A DNA stretch of 64,000 bases from Tetrahymena thermophila SB210. Its lineage: Eukaryota; Ciliophora; Oligohymenophorea; Hymenostomatida; Tetrahymenidae. Location of the stretch: assembly GCF_000189635.1 (NCBI RefSeq), contig NW_002476434.1, positions 1,984,001-2,048,000 of the forward strand. Reading direction: 5' to 3'. This document shows positions 36,915 through 49,565 of the stretch, piece by piece. Position numbers and translations under genes: made by a program. Each line of letters begins with the position of its first letter. Position 1 is the first letter of the stretch. The notes under the pieces were generated by a model, which saw nothing but the letters and a program-made list of their open reading frames with translations, was not told the DNA's origin and did no database searches.

Positions 36915-39401
36915 TCATTTTTCTTAGATTTGGATATCTTCTAATATAAACTCATTTTAAGAATTAGAAACTTGCTGATCAGAATTAAATTTAATTTACT
37001 TTTAATTTTCATTGTTCACTCCTAACATTTATTCAGTATTTTTATGCTCCTCAACAAAGCAATTTTCACCTTATTTTATATTAGTAATAGAATTCTTCTT
37101 CTTTTTTTATTTTTGAGCTGATTGCTTTTTATTTTATTGCTCAGTTTCTTATTTTTAATTCTTCATGTATTATTGGATAGTATATCCTGTCCAAGTTCCA
37201 CTTAGACTTTCTTCTGCATCAAAATTATATCCATCAAAGCTCTCTCTAAAGAACTCTTCGTTAAGCTCAAACTGTTAAATGGTTAATGGTTCTTGCTTTA
37301 CCTTTGGTTTTGTTTCCTTTATTTCATTTACAGTAGGAATTTTATTTTTACTATTAATTTTTTTACTGCTCTTTTAGTTAAGTTAATTTGGTTGAGTACT
37401 ACTAATATTTGTTTTTGTTTATGGATTAAATGAGGGACTAAGCTTTTCGTTTTATTTTGCCTCACTGTTTAATCCGTTTTTATTTTATTTATTCTAGCTT
37501 GCTAAATCATCTTATTGATTTAATTTTTAAAATTCTGATTAATTATAATTAGAAATTTAGCAAGGGATTTCATTAAATTTGTTTTTAGTTGATGTCAAAT
37601 TATGCTAAGCTGAGCTAATACCAATTTAATCACTATCCTTTTTTTTGTTTTATCTTTATTAATTTAGTTGCTATTCTTTCTGATTGATTTCAACATATTC
37701 TGATTTTTAAGAATTATACTATTTATTTGTTTAAATTTAATTTTATTATTTAAAATTTCCTGAACTTGTATTTAGCTTTTTTTGCTATACCTAATTTTAG
37801 CTTATTTCTATTTATTAGTTCTTTAAAGGTTCTTTTAGAGTGTTCACTCCATTAATGCTTATTTATATTTAGCCATTTTTGTTAAGCATTCCTTAGTTTT
37901 AGTTTGTATATATTTAATTATTTTAATAATCAATACTTATTTTTTCATCATTTTGTTAAATATTTGTTTTATCTGACATTTGAATTTCTTATGATTCTTG
38001 AGATAAATTTAGTGAATTTACTTAATTTGGTTGCAATGATAAATAATCTTTAGTAGAGTTTATAATATTATTTGGACTTAGTTATTCGCTATTATTTGGT
38101 TTGTTTTAAATAATTTACTAGTTTTTATTTTTGTTTGAGTTTGTACCTTAATTTTACTTTTACATAGCTTGAAGCTGGTTATTTTATTCTTTCTAAATTT
38201 GGGTATTTTATAGGTGAGGTTGAATACTTTATTATTATTACTATTAGCTTTACCCATTTGTTACCTATTGAAATGGTATATTTGATTATTTTTGAAGTAA
38301 AGTATTTTATTAAATGTGAAGTTAAATATTTTATTAATTGATTTATTATTACTCTAAAAATTGATCTATTCCAGATTTATCATGAATCTTATTTTATTTA
38401 TTTGTTTAGTTGTTTATTTTGCTCAGTTAGTTACCAGGATTATTTAATACATCATTAGCATTTATTCTAGGTAAAAGTTATTTATTTGAGTGACCAATGT
38501 TGCTGATTTATTTTGTTAAGGCTTGTAATTTGTTTTATGAATCTGTATTCATTTAAAAATTAGAATTTTGAATTCTCTTAGCTGAGTTACTTGGAGGTAT
38601 TTTTTTTAAAGAAAAGCTTTCTTTGGCTGAAAGAGGAGCATGCTTTTTTGTTGTAATTTTTTATCCGTCAATAATAAATCCATTTTCATCATTTAAAACT
38701 CTCAATTCCCCTTTTCTGCTTGTTTCATTTTAAAATCTTTCATTTTCTTCGAAACTCAACTATAAGTTTTAATGCATATCTAATTGATTATGAGATCCTT
38801 TATGAGAACTAGATGGTTTTTTGTTGCAAGTTTATAGATTTTTTAGTGATAAATGCTAATTATTTTATATTTATTTGTTGATACTTCTTGAAGTGGTATT
38901 TATTGATTGATAAATTTAATTTTTAGAACTCTATTCTTCATTAGCTAATTAAATTTGATGATTTTAAGGCTTTTTAAAGTACGGCTTTGCTGGCAATTAA
39001 ACTAAGTTAGTGTTGCTTTAATATTTTTGTTAATTAAGCTAAGGGATCAATGCAGGCGGAGTTTCTTATCTATAAAGTTCATAATTTGAAGGCATTTTGC
39101 TATATTTAACTACAATTTTATTATCTCTACTTTGAGGTGTTTTGCTATGAATTTGTGTTGTATATTCATAATTAACTTCTGCATTAGAATTGCGAACTTC
39201 TTAGAGATTAGATGATGATTTTTTTAAATTTTAGTTTTAATTTTAAATAGATGCTGTTATTATTTTATTTTAAAGAGCCGCATACTTTTCCTAAGTGTTT
39301 GCTCTTTCTAGCCTGATAGCCTAAATTTCTAAATTCTAAAAGTTATCCTACTTAAGCTAATCTTTTCTTTAAATGCTAGGAGGTAACAATTTACCTTTCA
39401 T
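36915..39401 (-). CDS. Q/N-rich, probably disordered protein (828 aa)
   Basis: One exon of 829 codons without TGA from 39399-39401 to 36915. It starts MKGKLLPPSIQRKDQLKQ. Residues 20-60 (NLEIQAIRLERANTQEKYAA) look like a coiled-coil helix. From about residue 280 to 650 the protein is an almost uninterrupted glutamine/asparagine field (for example QLHIQQNTLLQKQ, QSQQQQQSIQ) of the kind called prion-like. The C-terminus returns to a more ordered composition (LNEEFFRESFDGYNFDAEES, then LSGTWTGYTIQQYMKN) with a lysine-rich patch. Such regions often drive condensate formation, but nothing here proves it. No known domain. Confidence 0.85.
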
Positions 39402-40562
39402 TTTATTAAAGAAGAAAACTCTTTAAAAAATATCTTACTTCTATATTTTAAATATTTATTATAATTAAATGTTGCTTTCGTTATTTGATTTATAAAACAA
39501 TAACTAATATCCACTTACTTAATTCAAAGGCAAACTATAATATTAATAATTTATTTACCAATATTTATTATTGAAAAGTTCTAAGTAATCAAATTAAAAA
39601 TAATTTTTTAGAATAAAAATGTGCTTTTAAATTATCAAATTTATTAATCATTTAATAAATATATTATTTTAATTTAAAGATTAAGATATAGCTATCATTA
39701 GATTTAATTCTTATATATTTTATATTACTATCTAAAAGTAAATTTACAAGAAGTTTAGTTTATTTTTTTATATCTTAAATAAATTATTATTAACTCCTGA
39801 AAATTTAAATCTACTATTAAAAGATTAATAAATACAACTTAATAAGTGACTTAAATAAAACTTTTTATTTAAAATAAAATTATTTAAGATGAGGTATTAA
39901 ATGAAAATTGATGAAAATTATTTATAAAGGGTTTAAGTAATTCTTTTTTATAAAAAATTAATTTAAATAGACATACTAATGCTATTTTTAACAAGTTAAA
40001 ATAAATAAATAGATTCATTTTAATCAAATAAATAATATTTTGTCATATTAAATTCAAGATAATTATTTTTTTTAATATTTAAAATATGTTTATTTAACAA
40101 ATGAACAAATTAAAAAAGAGGAATATTGACTATAACCTGTAAACATTATTATTAAATATTCTCCCTTCTTAATTAATTAATTGATTTCCTAAAATTAACA
40201 AATTTATTGATACTTATCACACAAAGTTTATCATTAAATTTATTTGTGATAGATTAAAATTAATTAAAATTCTAATTTATTTAAAATTTGTTTTTGTTTT
40301 TATTAGATAATAGAAATTAACTCATTTACATACTTATTTATTTATTTATTTATTTATTTATTATAAGTAGACAAACTAGTTTTTTAATAAAATTATGTAA
40401 TCAAATCTATACTATTATTTAATCTTATATATTTAGTAATAGCCATGTTCTATTATCATAAATATAAATATATAATTTCTTTTATAAATTTAAATTTATT
40501 GATATTACTTTTATAAATACCTTTTATATTTATTGTTGGATGGAATTTAAATTATTTTCTTG
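39402..40562. other. AT-rich intergenic, divergent promoter region
   Basis: It lies between the minus-strand Q/N-rich gene and the plus-strand frame that opens at 40563. A (TTTA)n tract of about 30 bp lies at 40333-40364. Nothing else is seen. Confidence 0.5.
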
Positions 40563-40764
40563 AAATTAATACTTTTTTTACTTTGTGATAGATTTATAAT
40601 TTGTAATAAAGTTCAGCAGAAGCATAATAGAAGATCCTTTTTATATTTTTTACATCTTTAAGAATTTTAATATTGTCAGTAATAGAGAGATTCCTTTGAA
40701 TGATAAATATTCACAGACAAAAGAAAATTTGCAAAATATTATTACCAATTTAAAAGGTAAATAA

Positions 40765-41319
40765 ATGAAAAATACATACAGAAAAGAGTTCAAAAAAAAA
40801 AATCAAAGTATTAATCAATATCAAATTAAAGCAAACGAACCAAAAAATAATATAAATTATCTCTTGTTAATAACAAAAGCATATTAAAAGGAAAAAAATA
40901 AATTGTATATTGAATTTATTGATTTACATTTATTAGATTAGCAATATCAGTAAGAGATAAAAAAATAATAAACAGATAAATAATTTACAGGCCATTAAAA
41001 GCTAGGAAATATATTAAGCGGAGTCAAAAATTTCAAAACCCAAATAAATTAACTTCCAGTAAAGATTTCTTTTCAATTTATTTTGAGGACTGGCATTATG
41101 TTTCAATAACATCATATTGTTATTACAATTATTTCATAAATGATTATAGCTGCTAAGAAACACATGGAATTATCCATAAAAATTAGATTAAAATAAAACT
41201 AGAAAGTTGTAAAGAGAGTTGATAAGTTTAAATAAAATTCATAGATTTACTAAAAACCAAACTTTATTCTATATCACTAAAGATAATTGTTTATAGGAAT
41301 GAACATTTCTAGTTTTTGA
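40765..41319 (+). CDS. Orphan open frame, 184 aa from the first Met
   Basis: TGA-free frame. ATG at 40765 gives MKNTYRKEFKKKNQSINQYQ and runs to TGA at 41317. The same frame is open back to about 40563 with coding-like sequence (VIKFSRSIIEDPFYIFYIF, REIPLNDKYSQTKENLQN). The Met could therefore be internal and the 5' end in an unseen exon. A GGTAAATAAATG just before the Met would also serve as a donor site. Middle part: LYIEFIDLHLLDQQYQQEI, then NILSGVKNFKTQINQLPVK and a hydrophobic/Ile-rich stretch. No family recognised. It could be a decayed gene; an open length of ~250 codons argues against pure chance. Confidence 0.4.
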
Positions 41320-41662
41320 AATATTCTAGTTTAAATTTCATTTTTTTTAATGCAAAAGTTTGGATTGTTTTGAATTTACTGCAATAATCCTTAATTTTTG
41401 TCACCCTACTAAGTTAGCTGAGCAATTTTTTAATGAAAAATACATAAAAATAATTAGTAAATTAATTAATTAAATGCAAGAGAACAATGCTTACCATAAA
41501 TAAATTATATGGGATGAGAGATATCAACAAAAATAAAAGACAAAGAAAATAATAAGCATAAATAATAGTTTAATAAATAAATAAAACAATCTCATTTATT
41601 TTTAATTGAAAAAACATAGCAATTTATTAAACAAATAACTAATTTCAAACAGATCAAGAGAA
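41320..41662. other. Short AT-rich spacer
   Basis: It lies between the orphan frame and the phosphatase gene. No signal recognised. Confidence 0.5.
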
Positions 41663-44440
41663 ATGAAGAAGTAGCTTGAAGTCTCAATTATCGACAACAA
41701 TATATTCTATAACTTATTGCAAAGAGCATCATCTTCATCAAAGAACAAAAATAATTTTATTATTTATGATATGTCTGGAGGTGAATGTTTGACTGATGAC
41801 TTCTAAAATTTTATTAGCATAAATGAAGATGTCTCAAAGTTGCTTAATTAAGGCAAAGATGAGTCTGTCAAATTAACAGAAATTTAAAAAATACTATCAA
41901 AGGAGAAAGAAGAGCTCTTCAGTAAGTCTAAGAGATATTTTAACTTCCTCCTCGTCCAACCAAAAGACAGCGAGTTTATAAATCTGTTTAATCAGGTTTT
42001 ACAATCATTGCAGAAAACTAATAATTAGAACTTATCAGATGAGGAAATCAGAAGCAATTTGCTCTTGCATAGCGGTTAAATAAAGATTGAATGCGATCTA
42101 TTAGCAAACGAAATATAGAAGAAATTGCAGGAGCATCCAGATATTGAAGCAAATTGTAGTTAATAAATATCAAACTGGCGTAAAACTTTATCACTTTACA
42201 AGATTTTAAGAAATAATAAAATCAATGAAATCCATATCCTAAGAGAATCCGCACAGTCATTCTTTAATTCTTATCCTTTTATGCACAATTACTTCATCAG
42301 CTTGAATAGTAACGATTCTTAAATCAATTTATTTTTTGTTAAATTCATTTCTTTATTTTTTTACTTTCTCCTCATATGATAGTGAGCAAATCATAATATA
42401 GATTACTAAAATGAATTAGGTGCTTCTTAGTAGAGTTATCCTAATGATATTTTATTCAATCGTATGTACTTCGGTAACTGGAAACACGCATCAAACGAAG
42501 AGATCATCAACTCAATCGGAATTACTCACATTGTAAACATGACCTGCGAAGTTGATAACTACTTTGCATCTAACCGTAAAATATCTACAATTAATAATTC
42601 ATAAACTTTAATACCTTCAATCAATAAATAAACATCCTCCTCCTTTTCAGCATTAACCCAAGCTTAATATCAATAATAACATAATCATCATCTTTAAAAC
42701 TCATAATAAGAAGCAGAAATAGATTAAATTATTTTAGAAAAACGATTTTCTTTTTAATTAGATTAAAATGTATAACTTTAATAAGTCATATTTGAAGAAT
42801 TACCAAATTTGAATTTAAGCTAATCTCCATCACAATGTGCAAATATTTAAAATTCTACAATGACAGCATCAATAACCACTAAATCTATGCATAACAGCAT
42901 CATCACTACTACTACAACTACTACTAATACACCAATGCCATAAACAACTTAAGCATAATCTATCAATTCTTCTCACACTCCTAGTACTTCTAATAAAAAA
43001 AATTACTCACATAATTATCTTTTTTACCATCTTCTCTCAAAATTCTCCACAAAAATCATCGAATTCCCTTCTAAAATACAGCTCAATATAGCTTTCACTC
43101 CTCTCTTTTAATTTTTCTTTTCATTTATATATTTCAAATACCTTTTATTTATTTTAATTATTATATTTTATTTATTCATGATCAAATTCAATTAAGAAAC
43201 TCATTCTAATTTAAAAGAAATTTTCACTTAAATCAGTTTGAAATATTTCTTACTTCTTATTTAAATTATTATTTCCACTTAATTCCATCTTCATTTCTTT
43301 TTGAATTGAAAAAATTATTTAATTTTTGAATTAAACTTCTTAATTACTTAATAACTTAAAATCATACACATTCTTAATCATATACTTAGAATTAGCTCTG
43401 ATAAGCGAAATAGTTAAATCGTCATCTTATTATTATAGCAATAAAGGAATATATAATAAAAAGTTAATATAATCTATCTATCTAAAATATGGCTTTTATA
43501 ACACTCTAAGAAATCAAAAAATGCATCAATCAATCAATAAATCAATCGATCGATCATATTTTTTACATTTAGAAATAATTAATTTTAAATATTAATATAA
43601 TTAATTAATTGGTGGATAAAGCTTAAATTACCTATTAAATGTATGCATAATTGCGAATAATTAACAATAATAATAAGAAAGTCTGATATATAATCAGATG
43701 AATACAATAAAAATAACTATGATATCACAAATAAACAGCAAAATCAGAAATAATTCATTTTAAATATATACTTGTTCATAAATTAAATATAATGAGAGGA
43801 GATTAATGATATTGAGCTTTTCTTAAATAAGGATTTCGATTAATGAATTCATTTATCAATTGCATTTATTTTGGGATTTTATTACTTACTTACTAACTTA
43901 CTAATTAGAACATAATTAATAATATTAGAGAATATAACTTACCTGAAAATCAATATTGAAGATGAGGATACTTCAAACATACAATAGCACTTCAAAGAAA
44001 CTTATCAATTCATTGCATCTGCAATTAGCAAACCCAACAACAAAATTCTTATCCACTGTGCACAAGGAAAATCTCGCTCAGCTACTATTGTTTGCATGTA
44101 TTTGATGAGGACATTCAACTGGAGCTTTGATTAAGTATTTTATCATTTAATTTTTCTCCATATTTATTTGATTTTTTTATTATAGACCTTAAAATATGTT
44201 TAAGATAGAAGAGAAGTTGCTAATCCAAATTATGGGTTCGTAGAGTAATTAAAAAGCTTTGAATAAAATTAATTTATGTTTGATGGTGAATCATTAGACG
44301 AGTTTGCTCAGTCCAAAAAATAGAATCAATTAAGTTAAGTATCTGACTAAGCAGAATTGAATGAATCAAACAGTGTAAAAAAATAATTGATTCAAAATTT
44401 TGAATAATCTGTAGTAGAAGACATTTAGATAGCTTAATGA
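41663..44440 (+). CDS. Dual-specificity protein phosphatase
   Basis: Cysteine-based DSP. Exons in phase: 41663-42308, 42402-42575, 43929-44134 and 44186-44440, 427 codons. About 225 N-terminal residues form no known domain (MKKQLEVSIIDNNIFYNLLQ). The DSP core is ILFNRMYFGNWKHASNEE, then GITHIVNMTCEVDNYF, ITYLKINIEDEDTSN (general-acid Asp region), ILIHCAQGKSRSATIV (P-loop HCxxGxxRS, catalytic Cys317), MYLMRTFNWSFDQTLKYV and REVANPNYGFVEQLKSFE. A Gln/Ser-rich tail follows. Intron 2 (42576-43928) is 1353 bp, and its first ~730 bp stay open in the upstream frame. Splicing it out gives canonical DSP spacing, so that model is preferred. Confidence 0.9.
42576..43928 (+). other. 1353 bp intron with an in-frame Q/N/T-rich open segment
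   Basis: Donor GTAAAATATC, acceptor ...TATTAG. From the donor the preceding exon frame continues without TGA to about 43308. It encodes a coding-like low-complexity piece (LTQAQYQQQHNHHLQ, EIDQIILEKRFSFQLDQN, ITTTTTTTNTPMPQTTQ). It could be a facultative exon extension inserting over 130 residues between two DSP strands. The later part (43350-43928) carries ATCA/ATCT simple repeats near 43470-43550. Confidence 0.55.
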
Positions 44441-45429
44441 AAGTTCTCATTGTATTAATAATTATAATTTAAATTATTCACATTAAAGAACAAGAATAAT
44501 TCAATATCCTTATTGCTCAGTAAGAATTTAATTGCAAAACATCAAATCTAAATAAGGAAACTTAAAATATAATTATTTGAATCTAAACAAACTTACCTCA
44601 TTATAAACACATACCAGACATTTATCCATTAACTAATTTATTAAAATATAAAGCCTATAAATAACCAACTAAAGTTTAAAATAAACAAACTTATAACCTA
44701 ATCATCCTCTTTTTAAAATGAAATACTCAAATTAATTAACAATTATTTTCTTATTTCTATAAAACCAATAAACCAAATAATAATAAAAATCCTAAAATTA
44801 ATAAATAATTATCTCTGTATTTCTTTTATTTATCCTCTAAATGGCTCATTTTTATTTATTTACCAGATTTTCATTAATATTTTTAAATATTTATTTTATT
44901 AATCACTTACAATAAATAAATAAAATAATTGAACACTTGTTTATGTTTTAATTTAACAAATAAATTAATAATAATTATTTTATTTTCATAGAGTTATTGA
45001 TTGAATAAATGTTAACTTTTAAAAATATATTTTGATAAATAAATTTATATGTTTAAATTAGCATATATAAATATTTATTATCATTCAAATTTAGGTTTTA
45101 TTTCAATCTTTTATTACTATTCAATGTTAAATATTCGTAAATTTATTATTTAAAATACATTGTTTCTTTAAGCCCAAAATAAAAAAAATAATACAAATAA
45201 TTTATTTTTTTATAGGTAGTTAATCTAATTAAACATAATATGTATTATTAACTTATTCTATTAGTACATGATCATTATTTATTTTCTTTCAATTCAATAT
45301 ATTTTTAAGTTTATAAAAAAAAAATAATATTTCATCCTCTTCTCCAATATATATAATAAATAAATCTAAAATCAAAAAATTTAATGTAATTAACATATAA
45401 TCTAAATAAATAATTGAAGAATAAACAAC
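44441..45429. other. AT-rich intergenic, no gene seen
   Basis: It holds A/T tracts only. A weak open frame leads into the next gene-like unit from about 45350. Confidence 0.5.
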
Positions 45430-47361
45430 TTATGTCTTCAAAATAGTATATATAAATCCTCTTTAAATAAATGGAATCATTATATTTGCTTTATCAGAGC
45501 TGAGTAACTCATCTAATTTTATTCATAATTTAATTTTTCAAAATGAAGATCTGAATGAATTATTGTCCATTTTTAAATTAAATTAAGAAAAATTTAAAAG
45601 AAAATGAAACATTTGTATTTAATGTTATTGCATTTAAATTAATAGAAAATATTTTTTACTGTTTAGATTTAAATAGAAAATAGGTAATTTGTGTTACTTA
45701 TTAAGATAAATACGAATATATTGTCCTTTAAGATAAAACAACTTTATTTAAATTATTTATTTTAAGTAATTAATTAAGAAATTAATTAACACGTAAAGAT
45801 AAAAAAGAATAATATTTTTAGATTTATTCTACAAATTTTGATGATTTAATTTAAAAAAGAACTAATTTTACTTTAGAAACTATGAAAAATATTAAGAGTG
45901 AAGTTTATCCATATAAAAGCAGTTCAAAATAATTATAAAAAGTAAAAAAAGAGGATATCATTTATGTAAATGACTATGAGTAAAAATAATAAAAATTATG
46001 AATGATGTAAAAATGAATTTAAAATTAAAAAAATTTAGATTATATCAAAACTTAATGTAAAAATGCTATTAAATTCAAATCATTAAACAAAAATACAAAT
46101 TATTTAATAAAGGCAATTTCTTAATTCAATTATTCGAGAGGAAAAGTATAAAATAAAGTAAGATATTATATTTTAATAGATGATCAAATATACATATCAA
46201 ACACTTTTTTAGAAAAGTAAATCTAAAATAAATATAATGATTAAAATGTTTAAATTAATGATTTTAATGCTGTATTATAAACAACTGTTGAGAGAACAAC
46301 AGAAAATAAAAATAAAGAATTATATTGCTAAATAACATTTTGATACTAATTATATTTATTTAAGATTTTATTTATTTTACTATTATATACAAATGATAAT
46401 GATTTCTTCGAACTAATAATAAATTTAATTATAATCATCTTTATGTTTAAATAATAATTTTTAAAAGTAAAAAGAATTTAAAATATAAATTAAAAAAATT
46501 TAAATCACATAAATGACATTTTAAGAATTAATACAATTTTATTTTAATATTGATGATTTTAATGTTCTTTATTAATTTTTCATTTAATAAATATTCAAAC
46601 ATAATAATTTATTATATTTATCCTAAGATTGTATCCTTAATAAAACAATATCATATGATTTATTATCCAATTTAAATAATTTTAATTCTATTAGAAAATT
46701 ATCTGGTTTTAGATTAAATGAAAACAATATTATTAACATTGATAAATTAACTATTAACAAAATAACAAAACAATAATATTTACTAATATAAACAAATATT
46801 ACACATGACTAAATTATTAATAGTTTTAGTTTCATTTTTAATGATTAATCTAAAACTGTATTAACAAAAAACAATATATTATTTTATTTAAATAGTAATG
46901 ATTATGTATAAATATAAGTCAATAATGTTAAAGACATATTTAATCAAATAATCTAACATATTATTTAATAAAATATTAGTTTCGAGTAATATAAATACAA
47001 TACTAATTATGATTAATGCTTAAAATGTTTAAAATATAAAGATTTAGTTCATCCTTTTATAAATTGTTGTGATGCATTAAACAAATAATGTTCAAAAATA
47101 TAATATTGTTAGGATTGTTATAACGAATCCTTATATTTAAATAAAATTTGTATCAATTGTAAATTATAATGTAAATATGATCAGGATATTTAAAAGTATA
47201 AAGATGATATTTTCAAATAAAAAGCAAATAATTTTTGGGATAATATATATTATAATGACATTGAGGATTAAGATACAATTGACGAATAATATGAAAAATT
47301 TAAATAAGAAACAAATGAGGAATTATCATAATTTCCATACAAATATAATAAAATGTGTTGA
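45430..47361 (+). CDS. Gene-like unit A: AT-extreme, C-terminal Cys cluster, family unknown
   Basis: At least three coding-like blocks on the plus strand. Block 1: VFKIVYINPLQINGIIIFAL and SELSNSSNFIHNLIFQNEDL, closed by TGA near 45606. Block 2: ENETFVFNVIAFKLIENIFY ... KKEDIIY, closed near 45998. Block 3: from about 46510 to TGA at 47359, MTFQELIQFYFNIDDFNVLY ... FSFIFNDQSKTVLTKNNILF. Block 3 ends with cysteine pairs CLKC, CC, CQDC, CINC and LQC, spaced like a degenerate RING/zinc-binding module. The blocks lie in different frames. A GTAAAT...TTTAG intron near 45965-46040 is possible, but other junctions are not solved, so it may be a gene with unseen introns or a decaying one. Glutamine codons are nearly all TAA. 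Paralogue of the unit at 49566. Confidence 0.4.
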
Positions 47362-47623
47362 GTTCTTATCAAAATATATTATTTTAACTAAAATAAAGTA
47401 TATCTCAATATAATTAGTTAGGTTAAATCAATATTTAAGAGTTAAATGGTAAATTTTAGTAATGATTTATAAAACAGGTATAGCGCAAAAATAATCTAAA
47501 TTAATTAAATTATCTCCTTTATTAAAAAAGTAATATAATTAAAAATAGTAAAATGTATTGATTCATCTTATTTTGATTAAAAATTTAATTCAGATTTTAA
47601 ATAATTTTAAAAAATAAGATTTA
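47362..47623. other. AT-rich 3' flank of unit A
   Basis: Coding-like words continue for a short way in another frame (CVEFLSKYIILTKIKYISI), so the true end of unit A may lie further downstream. No firm call. Confidence 0.35.
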
Positions 47624-48085
47624 TTGTAATTATAATTTATTAATGGAAATTATAAAATTTAAAATTAATAAATAATAATTCTTATTAAAATAATATCTTA
47701 ATGGATATATTAAATTTATTTAAATGACTTATTTGTCTGTATGATTTATTTTAGTTTTAAATTACTTGTTAAAGCAATTATCTTAAAAATAAAATCTTTT
47801 GGACATTTAATCTTAACGCTCAATTAAAATTCATCTTAATAATAAAACTTATATTAAAAATCAAAATTAATTCCATTAAAATGCAAGAAGAATATAATAA
47901 ATATAATAATTTAACATAAATATTAAATTGTCAAAATCATTTAAAAGTATAATCTTAATATTCAAATAAATTTCATCTTAATAATACAACTTTTATTAAA
48001 AATCAAATGATTTGGAAACATAATCTTAATACTCAATTAAATTTCATCTCTAATATAAAATTATATTTAAAATCAAAATTAATCT
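47624..48085 (+). repeat. Tail repeat copy 1, with internal ~70 bp units
   Basis: About 460 bp that recur, diverged, at 50041-50480. Both begin TTATAATTTATTAATGGAAA. Inside, a ~70 bp unit (core CATAATCTTAATACTCAATT then AAATTTCATC) occurs about three times, near 47798-47868, 47938-48005 and 48006-48075. Each copy lies just downstream of a related gene-like unit (A or B), so the tail was probably duplicated together with the unit. No open frame. Confidence 0.75.
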
Positions 48086-48241
48086 AATGTTAAATTTTAA
48101 TACATTGAAGTGATATTTATTTATTAGATTGCATTTTCAAATATTAAAAAAAAATGTCTGTTTTTTGTATGTGTTTTATGTAAATTTTTTTTCTAAAATA
48201 TATTTTCCCTTAAACTACAATATATATATTTATATATAAAT

Positions 48242-49039
48242 TCAAAAATGTTCATAATCACAGTTTAAATTTTATTTCATATGGTTAATTGCAAATTATA
48301 ACCTGGTCAAATTTTTTTTAATTTCTTCATTTGAATCATTGTTTGATGAACTTAACATTTTTTAAATGTGATCAAATAATTCTTAGTAATCAATTGGTTC
48401 GCATTCAACTAATCTTATTGCTAATAAGTAAAACTCCAAAAATTATATGAGGTGTTCTGCATCTTCTTGATGTTTGTTTAACATTATGACAATGACATTT
48501 ATGAAGGATTTTTTGTAATTAATGCTACAATCAAGACTTGACATAGAAGTTGCAAGCAAATAGAATTCAGGAGAGTTCTTATCATACAGTTCATTTTCAT
48601 AGTAATAATAATTTTCCAATTATTTAGCCTATTCCATTGCAAATTTAATAAAATCAATTATTTCTTCATAGTTTTCTTCAATCAGAGAGTATTATAATTA
48701 AATCATATGATCTGCAAGTTTGTTCTCTATTCTTGAATTTAAATATAATGAAGATTCAATTTTTCTGATGAATTGATCTACTTTTAACTCAATGGAGTCA
48801 TTTTTAGTTTTTAATGATTAAATATCTCCTTTATTGATGGTAGGATTGCATTAATCTATTTTTAAATCTGTTTATGAATTTTAAAATAAGGTTGTTTAAT
48901 TTTAAATAAAAATAAATGAAAATGTACGACGTAGATGATGGAGTTTACGATTTTTAAAGAGATATAAAATATCTTTTGCTCTTTGAATTAATTCTTCTTC
49001 TTCTTTTTCATTCTTATTTATAACTTCATTGCCAACCAT
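48242..49039 (-). CDS. Hypothetical helical protein, at least 265 aa
   Basis: The minus-strand frame is TGA-free from about 49255 to TGA at 48242. The first in-frame Met is at 49039 (MVGNEVINKNEKEEEELIQR). Coding-like sequence continues upstream of it (KNFTRKRTFESIAQKEDTE), so the real start is probably in an unseen 5' exon. Later text: KLADHMIQLQYSLIEENYEE, YYYYENELYDKNSPEFYLLA, HLIQFLEFYLLAIRLVECEP. It is acidic and helix-rich, possibly a helical-repeat protein (inference). No membrane segment, no recognised domain. It lies, in opposite orientation, between the two paralogous units A and B. Confidence 0.7.
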
Positions 49040-49565
49040 TTGATCAAATTTTTGTTCCTCAATTTAACAATTATTTGGATCCACTTTATTGGTCACAACA
49101 TCTTATATTTCAGTGTCTTCTTTTTAAGCAATACTTTCAAATGTTCTCTTTCTTGTAAAATTCTTTAAATATGAAAAAATCTAAGTTAAATTGTATTCAT
49201 TTTAAATTAAATTGCAACATCCTGAGGAGTTTAGGAATTATATTTTTATTAATCAGTCATTTTTTATTTAAGCTTAATGTTTCTTATTGCTTTTTATTTA
49301 AAAAATTATATTATAATCTCACTTTAGATGACAAAAAATTAAATTGTTTGTTGTATAAATCCTAATTAATATAAATAATAGAATTTTTCTTAAATCAATA
49401 CGTGTTCAATTAGAAATAATCATACAATATATTAAAATCAAATAATATCTTATCTTTAATATTTTCTTTTATTTAATACAGATGTTTCTATTTATATGTT
49501 TTGTATTTTGCATTTTTTTTTTATAAATTATTTAATCAATTAAATTTATTACTCTCTTTCTTAAA

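Noticed and set aside
47177-47413. 78-codon plus-strand standard-code frame
   Set aside because: It is off-frame to the Cys-cluster block of unit A, which reads better and ends at 47361.
49171-49365. 64-codon plus-strand frame
   Set aside because: It is a Leu/Phe/Lys mixture of the kind produced antisense to AT-rich 5' sequence of the minus-strand gene at 48242; no motif.
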